Below are positions 43,144 to 52,739 of a DNA stretch of 64,000 nt, piece after piece. Numbering within the stretch: position 1 is the first letter of the stretch; each line of letters begins with the position of its first letter. The stretch is from contig JARFJB010000396.1 in the NCBI GenBank assembly GCA_036346205.1, positions 1 through 64,000 on the forward strand. The letters run 5' to 3'. The stretch comes from Vesta saturnalis. Lineage: Eukaryota; Arthropoda; Insecta; Coleoptera; Lampyridae. The notes under the pieces were generated by a model. That model saw nothing but the letters and a program-made list of their open reading frames with translations. It was not told where the DNA came from and ran no database searches. A program made the translations under genes and the position numbers.

Positions 43144-44392
43144 GGAAATTGAACAAAATATAATATCTAAACGTAGCAGCAATAAAACATCAGGCTTTGC
43201 AAATAAATAGTGTTCTTATGCTAATAACCAGTAATAAACTTTCTCAATTAAAATAAAAGTATTATTTACAAAAAATTCTCTAACCTTGATAAACTAAAAT
43301 TCCTCAGAAAAAAAATTAATACTACTAGGTGTGAACCAAAAATTAAAAACCAACTTGAGGATTTTAGTCACACATAATAATTATTAACATTAGCAAATGT
43401 TGCTAAGAATATGAAAAATATCTTGTATTTATTGAAATAAATATTCTTTTGCACATAAACTGCAAATTTTGTAATAAAATCGATAATACCTAAACCGTTT
43501 TTAGTCGTGTTCTAATAATCTAAAAAGTTTGTAATCAACTCAACTACCGATAGGTTTACAATCCTACTACCTCTAAGAATGACGTTGCTCTTCGCCCTTT
43601 TGGTCTTTGAAACAATATACCGTCTGCAGTTTAAAGGGTAGATATTTCATAATTCTAGTATGAATCATCGGAATGGCCAAGTGAATGAGGATGTCTTGTG
43701 CTCTTTGTAAATCGTGCAAAAGCTAGCGACCGTCGAGACGTCTGGGTAACGAAAGCCCTAATCATAGAAAAATCAACTAAAGGACGTTATATCGCTTTTA
43801 TCGACATTCGACATGTAGGTCAAAATTCAGCACTTGAATACAAAGGATCAACAGTGTTGACAAATGGAATAATTCCGGTATACGATAACGAATAGATGAG
43901 CACTCATTTTCAGCCCTACTTAAATTGAAACCGAATTTGCCGTCAAAACCGGCGGTAGGCGGGTGATAACGAGGCGGATAAGTTTCGACCGGCGCAGTAA
44001 TGCTCATTAGTTGAAGAGGTGTACTGTTCATGTCACCAGCGAAAATATTTTTTGCGTTTCGTTCTTTTTGCCGAGGTTTTCTTAGTACTAAACTCCTTAA
44101 AGCAAATCTGATATTTGTTAGTGTTTATTTTCGTAGTACATGAGAGAAGAAACGTCGTTTAAGTTTTCTAATATTTCTACCGGTAGGTTTCACAAGCACA
44201 ATTCTCCTATTTGCTGACTACAGTTCATTTCGTTGATAGAAGTGTTACGTCTGAAATGACCTTCAGTCGCTAGGGAACGTTATTACTAGACTTTCCTGTC
44301 GTATTCAAATTCTATCCATTAAAACATATTGAAATAGATGCAAAACAATTTACTAAATTGAAGCCATTGTATGTATTTGTTATATAATTGCC
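43144..44392. other. No recognised gene
   Basis: Overlapping frames at 43698-43895 (plus) and 44031-43798 (minus, with PPRYHPPTAGFDGKFGFNL) are of unknown nature. The second is proline/glycine rich and could be a fragment of an element protein, but I do not recognise it. Confidence 0.3.

Positions 44393-44438
<46 letters not shown>
44393..44438. repeat. (TA)n microsatellite
   Basis: About 22 TA units, near the 3' end of the PLE at 44976-46590. Confidence 0.95.
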
Positions 44439-44445
<7 letters not shown>

Positions 44446-44494
44446 AGGTTATTGGGCATTAGACCTAGCCAAGTTAATTAAATGTATTTATTAT

Positions 44495-44530
44495 TCAATA
44501 TTTCGCTAATAAATTATTAGTTCATCAGAA
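44495..44530 (-). ncRNA. Hammerhead-ribozyme-like core downstream of the PLE
   Basis: The minus strand has CTGATGA (44528-44522, canonical), helix II CTAATA-ATT-TATTAG (perfect 6 bp), then CGAAA (44505-44501). A weak helix III could form from the following TATT...AATA. It lies ~470 bp 3' of the PLE coding end on the same strand, where PLE terminal-repeat hammerheads are expected. GAAAT replaces the usual GAAAC and helix I is poor, so it may be inactive. Confidence 0.45.
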
Positions 44531-44975
44531 CTAAAATGAATTAGACTAATTACAATTAATGTTAAAAATTACTAAATTACTTACAATAAAAGTTGTTAAT
44601 TAAAATTCGGCTTATGTAAAGACAGTTGCCAAGAGCAATTACACCAATTACTTATAAACATTATAGAACTAATTGACTACAATTTTACGTACGTTGTGTT
44701 AGTGTTGATAGTTGACAGAGCGATGAAAAGTTAAATGGAGAATTTTTATGTGGTTATCACACACGCATACAATGTGAACGATAACGTGCCTTGAGAAATA
44801 TTGATACATAAAACAAAATAAAAATTAACATTTAGGATTAACAATCAGAATATACATTCATTAATTGATTGTAAGTTAATTAAACAATGGTTAACAACTT
44901 GAATAAATTATAATTAAGTACAATACAAGGTCGTAATCAAGAAGTGCTAAAATTAATTGACAAGAACGTTGGTAG

Positions 44976-46585
44976 CTAAAAAGCTTTAGTGGAATTATAT
45001 ATTAATAACAAATTACAATAATTGACATTTAAGTTGTCTACATCAGATCTAAAGTTGACTGAGTTGTGGATGTGTTTGTTGATAGCAACCATTTCCATAA
45101 ATTTGAGGGTGGTTTTGTTATTAGATCGGTTTAAAATAGAAACATTGTCGAATTCAAAAGAGTGGTTGTTGTTTAGAGCATGTGCAGATAACGCACACCT
45201 TGTTTTTTTAGTTTTGATGTCACTTTTATGAATGCTCAACCGGTTTTTTAACCAACAAGTAGTAAGACCGATATAAATCTTGGAACAAGTAGCACAAGGT
45301 ACACTATAAATTACGTTAGATTGCATTAAAAGTTCAGTTTTGTCTTTGATATTAGTTAATAATTGATTAAGTGGTGAAGGATTGTAAAAGGCAAATTTGA
45401 TTTCTTCATGTTTTAAAATATTGGTTAACTTGTGTGATCTCCGGGATGTAAGAGTCTTGAGAATTTTTCTGAGTTCCGGTACTGATAGCTGACTGTGAAC
45501 TTATGTTGGTAGGCAATTGGTTGTTCATGTTAATTTGGCAAGTACTGTTATTGAATAATACCTTATTAACCAGTGTTCTAGGAAAATTATTATCGATGAA
45601 CATGTTAGATAATTTATGAAGATTCTTCTGTAGTAAACTATGATGGGATAATCTGATAATTCTGTTTTTTAACCCTTTTAGTGTGTTGATCTTCTGTAAC
45701 ATTATGTGATTAGATTTGAAATTGATGTAACGTCCCGAATGAGTAGGCTTTGTATACCAATCTATGACGACTTTATTCTCTTGTGTTCTAATTAATTTAG
45801 TATCCAAAAAAGGCACACCACAATTGTCTTCTTTTTCAACGGTGAACTGAAGTTGGTTATGTATTGAATTGAAGGCATTCAAGGTGTTGTCAACTTGATC
45901 AACAGGTAACCCACAAATGATGTCATCTACGTATTTAAATAAAAAAGAAAATTGGAATGGTATTAGTTTTTTCACTTTTTCGATGATGAAATCCATAGTA
46001 ATTTCTGCTAAAACAGGACTTAAGCTACCTCCCATAGGAACACCATCTAATTGTTTGTAATAAAGTCCATCAAATACAAAATACCCATTATTGAATACAA
46101 AAGTAATGCATTTCATGAAATAGTCTTCATCTAAATTAGTGAATTGTTTGATAACAGGCCATTTAATTTTGATAAGATCTAGGATTAATTTGGTGGGAAT
46201 GTTCGTAAACAAGGATACAGCATCAAAGGAAACAATTACATGCGTATCTGGTAATTGGAAATCTTGCATTGAAGAAACAAAAGTAAAGGAATCAGGGATG
46301 TCAACTTTATCAGGTACGTTTTTTAAGTACGTGGAGAGAATTGTTGCTAAGAATTTGGATATTTTAGTAGTGGGACTGTTAGTACAGCTCACAATAGGTC
46401 TAAACGCGATAGGATTTTTGTGAATTTTTGGTAGTGAGTAAAGCTTAGGTACGGACGAGTTGTAAATGGTTAGTAGTTTTTTGCTGGCTTCATCTAGTTG
46501 ACCTTTATTAAATAATTCCAGAATTAATTTATTATGTTGAGCTTGTATAGAATTAGTTGGATCTTTGTTAATGATTTTGTAAGTT

Positions 46586-46590
<5 letters not shown>
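44976..46590 (-). pseudogene. Penelope-like element: reverse transcriptase plus GIY-YIG nuclease, one frameshift
   Basis: From about 46590 the frame gives LYSLPKIHKNPIAFRPIVSC, then FTNIPTKLILDLI, YKQLDGVPMGGSLSPVLAEI, FKYVDDIICGLP (catalytic YVDD), GVPFLDTKLI and WYTKPTHSGRYINF, ending at 45406. A frameshift at about 45405 is followed by AFYNPSPLNQLLTNIKDKTE. Then come SNVIYSVPCATCSKIYIGLT and LKNRLSIH, the GIY-YIG core with a conserved Cys pair and downstream H-x(n)-NNNHSFEFDNVSIL, ending at 44976. The family copies itself by target-primed reverse transcription. The 5' end is lost at a (TA)n tract. It is the best preserved PLE here, with few lesions. Confidence 0.92.

Positions 46591-46629
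<39 letters not shown>
46590..46629. repeat. (TA)n microsatellite
   Basis: About 20 TA units between the PLE and the giant palindrome. A similar tract (59958-59993) lies just outside the other end of the palindrome. Confidence 0.95.
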
Positions 46630-46631
<2 letters not shown>

Positions 46632-47003
46632 TAGTATAGTAGTAGTATAGCTATACGGATCCTAATCCACTTTTCTACTATACTTTTTCTACGAGTGTTT
46701 CTGCTCAAGGTCATCACATTGCCTACGTCCAAGTGCATGGTTTATCAATGTCATCATCTTCAAGGTCACCTCGGCCACGTGGTAGGAAAGGTTTGTATAC
46801 ATCGTGGTAGGTGTGTAACCCCGCCTCTTCAAGGTCATGCTTGCACGAGTCCTTCAAGGTCAGTAACTAGAAAAGTTACTAGATTGTTGATTGTCCACGT
46901 CAATTTTAGGTTATCCCCCCTGCATCTATTCCTGAAGGGCATTGCCCTCGGTCTCAAGCAAGTCTATGCATGTTTCAAGCAATGCCACGCCCCCCCAGTG
47001 CCC

Positions 47004-47115
47004 AAAACAGGTAGCCGTTTCCTAAAAACAGGTAGCCGTTTCCTAAAAACAGGTAGCCGTTTCCTAAAACAGGGGGTCCGTTTCCCAAAACAGATAGCTG
47101 TTTCGCAACCGTTTC
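47004..47115. repeat. Tandem AAACAGG-TAGC-CGTTTCC units, left arm
   Basis: Three near-identical ~21 bp units (AACAGGTAGCCGTTTCCTAA) followed by diverged ones (AACAGGGGGTCCGTTTCCCA, AACAGATAGCTGTTTCGCAA). Related clusters lie at 48640-48770 and 51233-51290 in the left arm, and at 55430-55490, 57870-57990 and 59345-59465 in the right arm. Confidence 0.85.
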
Positions 47116-47119
47116 CCCC

Positions 47120-49310
47120 ATGAGAACAAAGACGATCTATTGCTCAGGTCGAAAATAGATTCCACATCTCAATTCCAGGAAATCAAGAACAAAGGGGGCC
47201 CATTGATCAAAATCTATGCTTACATTTTTCAAGGCCACATGAAAGAACAAAGACGATCTATTGTTCAGTTATAATTTCTAAAAATAGATTGTTATCTCAA
47301 TTCTAGGAAAGCAAGAACAAAGACAATGCATTGTCAACGCTTCAAAGTCTGTGCTTATAAGGCCACACGAGAGAATAAAGGCGATTCATTGTTTTGGTTG
47401 AGTCATAGCTTCTGAAATTCCGGGAAATCAAGAACAAAGGGGGTCCATTGTTCAAACCGACGCTTCAAAGTCTATGCTTACAATTTTCAAGGCCGCATGA
47501 GAAAGCAAAGACGATCCATTGTTCAAGTTGAAATAGATTCCACATCTCAATTCTAGGAAATCAAGAACAGAGACGATGCATTGTTCAAGCCGACGGTTCA
47601 AAGTCTATGCTTCCAAGGCCACCTGAGAGAACAAAGACGATCTATTGTTTTGGATGAGTTATAAAAAATATATTGTTATCTAAATACACTTCGATTCTGA
47701 GAAATCAAGAATAAAGGCGATCCATTGTCAACGCTTCAAAGTCTATGCTTATAAGGTCACACTTCTGATAAAAGAACAAAGGCGATTCATTGTTTTGGTC
47801 GAGTTATAAAAATAGATTGTTATCTATATACAACAGAGGCGGCCCATTGTTCTAGCCAACGGTTCAAAGGCGATCCATTGTTCTAACCAACGATTTAAAG
47901 TTTATGCTTATGAGGTCACACCTCTGAGAAATGAACAAAGACGATCCATTGTTCAGTTATTCTAGAAATAGTTTGTTATCTCAATTCTAGGAAATCAAGA
48001 ATAAAGATGATGCATTGTCAACGCTTCAAAGTCTATGTTTACAAGGCCACATGAGAGAACAAAGACGATTCATTGTTTTGGCTGAGTCATAGCTTCTGAA
48101 ATTCTAGGAAATCAAGAATAAAGGGGGCCCATTGTTTCAAAGTCTATGCTTGCAATTTGCAAGGTAAAAGAACAAAGAAGATTCATTGTTTTGGCTGAGT
48201 TGTAGCTTCTAAAATTCCGAGAACAAAGACGATGCATTGTTCAGACTGATTAGGTCATCTAACAAGTAAAATATTTTTTATAAGACTTTATTAACCACAA
48301 TATACAGATAAAAAATCGATTTAAGTATTATGGGATATACTCACTTATGCTGGAGCATATCTATTTACTATTTGTTTTTCACATTCAATTTCCTTCAACT
48401 GATTCTCGTTTAATGTGGTCCACACAAGACATCATCATCTTTCCTAATAGGTCATCGCTTCATTATATTGTATACTAGCCATACATTCAGCTCCCTTAAA
48501 GTCTTCATATCAGGATCCTTTTACTTTGAGACATTGTTCGAGAGTTATTACAAACCTAAGTAAGCCCTGGAATGTTGTCTATGCATGCTTCAAGGTGATG
48601 TTTACTATGGTAACGCCTCCCCAGTGCCCTCAAGTGGTTCCCCAAAACAGGTAGACGTTTCCTAAAACAGGGGGCCCGTTTCACAAAACAGGGGATCCGT
48701 TTCCCAAAACAGAGGGTCCGTTTTCCAAAACAGATGGCTGTTTCTCAACACAGGTAACCGTTTCCCCCATTTCAAGGTTACACGAGAGAACAAAAGCGTT
48801 CTGTCATGATTCCTAAAAATAGATTGTTATCCAGCTACCACCCCACCTCAATTCTAGGAAACCAAGAACAAAGGGAGGTCCATTGTTCAAAGTCTATGCT
48901 TACAATTTTCAAGGTCACATGAGAAATGAACAAAAGTGATTCATTGTTCTGGTCGAGTTATAAAAATAGATTGTTATATAAATACCCTTCGATTCTAAGA
49001 AATCAAGAACAAAGGCGATCCAATATTTTAGCCAACGCTTCAAAGTCTATGTTTATAATTTTCAAGGTCACATGAGAGAACAAAGACGATCCATTATTCC
49101 GTTATAATTTCTAAAAAATAGATTGTTATCTAAATACATCTCAATTCTGGGAAATCAAGAACAAAGGCAATCCATTGTCAACGCTTCAAAGTCTATGCTT
49201 ATAAGGCCACACCTCTGATAACAAAGGCGATTCATTGTTTTGGCTGAGTCATAGCTTCTGAAATTCTGAAAAGAACACAGACGATTCATTGTTCAGACTG
49301 ATCTAACAAG
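47120..49310 (+). repeat. hr-like array of short palindromic motifs, left arm
   Basis: About nineteen copies between 47123 and 48245, and more to 49310, of an imperfect 22 bp palindrome: AACAAAG, six bases (usually RCGATY), CATTGTT, flanked by G and C. Between them recur TTCTAGGAA / TTCTGAGAA / TTCCGGGAA (TTCNNNGAA), the near-palindrome AGATTGTTATCT, AAAGTCTATGCTTA, and CAAGGTCACA or CAAGGCCACA. Units are 60-180 bp and shuffled rather than strictly tandem. No coding frame survives through it. Confidence 0.85.
48350..48532 (-). pseudogene. Decayed second copy of the 80-residue ORF, left arm
   Basis: The minus strand from 48532 keeps a CTCAAAGTAAAAGGATCCTG start region and GTGGACCACATTAAACGAGA, but lacks several short blocks present in the intact gene at 49398-49640. 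The start codon region and the frame are destroyed. Its 3' flank (AAATCGATTTTTTATCTGTA and the TTAACCACAATAT box) is shared with the intact copy. Confidence 0.75.
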
Positions 49311-49397
49311 TAAAATATTTTTTATGAAACTTATAATTTATTAACCACAATATTCATCTATATACAGATAAAAGATCGATTTAAGTAAATATACATA

Positions 49398-49640
49398 TTA
49401 TGGCAAATTTGATGTACTTAACATTTTGTAATACCTTTGCTGGATCATATCCATTTTATTTATTATTTGTTTTTCACATTCAATTTCCTTCAACTGATTC
49501 TCGTTTAATGTGGTCCACAAGACATCATCATCTTTCCTAATAGGTATTTTCATCGCTTCATTATAATGTTTACTAGCCATACATTCAGCTTTCCTTAAAC
49601 CCTTCATATCAGGATCTGCGATCCTTTTACTTTGAGACAT
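49398..49640 (-). CDS. 80-residue ORF of unknown function, left-arm copy
   Basis: ATG at 49640. The product begins MSQSKRIADPDMKGLRKAEC, has KDDDVLWTTLNENQLKEIEC in the middle and ends YYKMLSTSNLP. It is highly charged and predicted mostly helical, with no signal peptide or membrane segment. The copy in the other arm (57005-57247) encodes an identical protein, while surrounding DNA differs by many small indels. AATAAA-like sequence follows the stop within 60 bp. It does not resemble a family I know; a small nucleic-acid- or partner-binding protein is only a guess. Confidence 0.55.
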   Translation of the reverse strand: MSQSKRIADPDMKGLRKAECMASKHYNEAMKIPIRKDDDVLWTTLNENQLKEIECEKQIINKMDMIQQRYYKMLSTSNLP

Positions 49641-50284
49641 TGTCCGTGACTCATTACAAACCTACATCTCTTAAACTTATATGCAAAAACACAAATTAAA
49701 ATCTTTTAATTATACAGTTACGTAAATTTCAAAGTTAATTCCGAGAATTCCCCCCAAGGGCACACCTCTGAGAAAAGAACAAAACCGATTCATTGTTCCG
49801 ACCGAGTTATAAAAGTACACCTCAATTCTGAGAAATAAATTTTTAAAGAACAAAAGACGATTCATTGTTTAAGCCGACGCTTCAATGTCTATACTTACAA
49901 AATTTCAAGGTCACACTTCTTATAACAAAGGCGATCCATTGTTCTGGCCGAGTTATAATTTCTAAAAATAGACAAGGTCACGCCATATTACAATTCAGAG
50001 AAATAATTTTCAAGGTCCCAATCCTGTCCGATCCTGTCCATATTTTAACCCCGAATGCAACTGGTACATCTATATAAGGATGAATAATTTTACGGTAAAC
50101 CTAAAGTGCTGTGAAGAGCAATTAGATATTAGTTAAAGTTATAGATGTCTGACACTTGCATAGAAGGGAAACTTATGCGTCGAATTGTGCGGTTTAACTA
50201 CACATGCGTTCTTGTGCATTTTAAATTCTGAAATTGTGTTTTGAAAATTGTGCATATGTTTTGCGGGGTCACGCTACAGAGACG

Positions 50285-50737
50285 ATGGTTGTAATAGTTG
50301 ATGTACAGGGATTCAAAACGGCAAAACATGTATTTACACCCAAAGAGCTAGCAATATACAATGGAAATCAAGCTGCCCATTTTGTGTTCAAACCACCATT
50401 TCCTTGGCACCTCTTAGATGTAGAATTTCAACGACAAGCCGTCTGGTTAATCAATAATCATCACTGCATCAAATGGGGATCTGGATATACCTCTACACAT
50501 CTCTTTCCACATATACTTCGTGAACTAATATCGGTAACAGATGATGTGTACGTTAAAGGGCGAGAAAAAGCTGATTACATTCGAAAACTGTTGAGACAGT
50601 CAGTTATAGAAATTGAAGATCAACCAGCTTTACCCAAAATGAAAACAACTTGTTTCTTTCATACAAAAACTACTTGTAATTGTGCTTTGACAAATGTACA
50701 CTTTTCATCCAATAACTATGTAAGACAATATCAGTGA
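50285..50737 (+). CDS. DVQGF-motif protein, mobile-element-associated, function unknown
   Basis: ATG 50285 starts MVVIVDVQGFKTAKHVFTPK; an upstream in-frame ATG at 50234 adds 17 residues with no family look, so 50285 is preferred. The product is 150 residues. Order of conserved-looking blocks: IVDVQGF (4-10), KELAIYNG, HFVFKPPFPWHLL, NNHHCIKW, VYVKGREKADYIRKL (about 87-101), then a Cys/His cluster CFFHTKTTCNCALTNV near the C-terminus. I recall similar uncharacterised proteins in arthropod genomes, often repeated and linked to mobile or viral DNA. The acidic D-x-Q after a hydrophobic strand would suit an RNase-H-like nuclease fold, but this is inference. The right-arm copy is broken. Confidence 0.6.
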   Translation: MVVIVDVQGFKTAKHVFTPKELAIYNGNQAAHFVFKPPFPWHLLDVEFQRQAVWLINNHHCIKWGSGYTSTHLFPHILRELISVTDDVYVKGREKADYIRKLLRQSVIEIEDQPALPKMKTTCFFHTKTTCNCALTNVHFSSNNYVRQYQ

Positions 50738-51498
50738 AAGGAGTGTGCTGATAGGGGTTATAATATTTTCAATAAAAATGCTATTACTGTAAGTGTATTA
50801 TTTCATGTAAAAGCCCTATGATGCAAGCTATTTCTGTGGTCCACCCCTATCCATATAGGTCAACAATTTTAGCATTCCTTGGAGGTTAAATTCTTGGAAA
50901 TAGCAAATAAGCGTTCCTTTCTAACAATAGAATCAGTTCATGGAGGATTGTTGTCTATGCTAATATCAAGGTTCCTGTATTGGCTAAATGTTATGCGTAC
51001 AGTATCTGGTTGTGTGGTTGGAAATTCTCAAGGTCTCCAAACAATTGTCAAGACCATATGTCCTACAGGCCGATCTTACCCGACCTCATCCGATCGAAAT
51101 GTACTCGAAACCTGCAGGACCAATTCTAAACGAGTCATGGAAACAAGAATGATGGGGTCTATGCTAATATCAAGGTTCTTGACTAAATTATAGTAAAAAG
51201 CATGGACTCATACTATAGTCCACCAGGATGTTTCCCCAAATACAGATAACCGTTTCCCAAAACAGGGGAGCCGTCACTCATCACAGGTTTCCCCTACAGA
51301 GCCATTAATCGTGGTGGAGGCTAAACTGAACTAGGTCAAAACCTAAACGTCTGGTCATGAGGGGTTAGAAATCCCAATTCGTGGGAAGGTCCAAGTACAA
51401 TTTGAAAGTAGTTTTATATTACATAGAAAGCTAATCACCTACTTTGAGGGAATTTTTTATGGGGGTAGTTTCTATAAATCCCTTTAAATCACCTACTT

Positions 51499-51870
51499 TT
51501 AGGGGTAAAGGGAAGCTTTTCCAATAGGCTTATCATCTAGGGATGCAATTCTGACCCAGAGAAAAATGATGAATTCTGCGCCGCTTTTGAGAAGAAGAAG
51601 AATGACTATGTTTGAAAAAAGTTGGAATGAGAAGTAGTGTTGGAAACCATGATTGTTAGGGTTTAAAAGTCCCCATTGTATGTGTGCACAGTAACAGCAA
51701 TTACGAAAGTAGTAGTACGTAAGGTGCAAAGTACAGAAAAATCAGTAAGTGTGGAGGAGCGAAAGAAGAGGTTGGAGACGTTAATAAAGCAAGTAAAAGA
51801 AATAAAACTCGATTTGGAGTGTTATATACTGAAAACAAAAATGATGAAGCTGCGTATGAGCAATGAGTAA
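51499..51870 (+). other. Overlapping short ORFs at a conserved spot of the left arm
   Basis: Minus frame 51729-51499 (76 codons, hydrophobic centre NIVILLLLKSGAEFIIFLWV) encodes exactly the same protein in the right arm (54995-55225). Plus frame 51676-51870 encodes EERKKRLETLIKQVKEIKLD, a plausible coiled coil, and an AATAAA lies at about 52016. The plus frame is cut in the right arm, where the ~595 bp block is missing. I cannot tell which strand, if either, is coding. Confidence 0.35.
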
Positions 51871-52739
51871 AAATAGTGTAGTAAAGCATGAAATTTTGGG
51901 AAGGATGAGTTTAAATACATATTTTAAAGAAGAAGAAAATTTAAAACGCTGCTAAGGGTGTGTTGTTATAAGTATCTCACAATTTTATTAGGTTTAAGTA
52001 ACTGTATCATTAAAAAATAAAGACTTTAAAAGTTAAAGAGACGGTTTTCGGTATTCTCTTCTCCCATAATGGTTCCTTATTGGCTATGCATATCTGGGCG
52101 TGGTTCGATAAACGTAAATTTTATCTGATATCCACCTTTATAGAAATCTCCCATAAGGAAATGGAACCCCTGCCGTACGTTGGGCTTTAAAGAGGTGAAA
52201 TTGGCCTATATACAACGTATAAACGAAGATTTATTGGAAAAGATCAATGACAGTAAAATGATCCCTAAATAAAAAGCAATTTACTGGTTTTAATGCAGAT
52301 CGGTCTTGTTTTTAGTCATTAAATGGCGTTTATGCATATGTGAACTAAAATTTATTAGTAAAGCGTTATAATGAATAATACAAAGACTTTTCTTTGTATA
52401 AAAGAGATTTAAATTGATTTTTTTTTTGCAAAAACCTAAAAAAATTAAATGTCTGCCCTATTCCTAAATTAACTACCCTTGGACTTAAAAGAGTAAACAG
52501 TGACAGCTTGCAGTATAGAAATGGAGTTAATTTGATGTAATTTTTATATAAAAGGTTAAGAAAATCGATTTATGGTTTTAATGTTGCAAAATGCAAGACA
52601 AGGATACCTGATTGTTTTATATAAATGAATAGTTTTTATTGTGTGTTAGGCGTTAGAATTTTTCATTGTTTTAAAGAGGATACAATAAGCTTGCATTCAC
52701 ATGTAATTCTTAAAAAATGTACCTTAATTATTAAGCTTT

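Noticed and set aside
46695..47123. 142-codon plus-strand frame containing GSRFLKTGSRFLK repeats
   Set aside because: The repeat is the 21 bp AAACAGG unit read in frame; the mirrored arm does not preserve the frame.
47004..49310. CRISPR-like array in the palindrome arm
   Set aside because: Repeats are variable in sequence and spacing, the spacers are themselves repetitive, and the window is eukaryotic with no cas genes.
50879..51193. 104-codon frame in the left arm, partly open in the right arm
   Set aside because: Frames differ between arms (67 and 82 codons on the right) because of indels, and the content includes a direct repeat of GTCTATGCTAATATCAAGGT. Likely non-coding.
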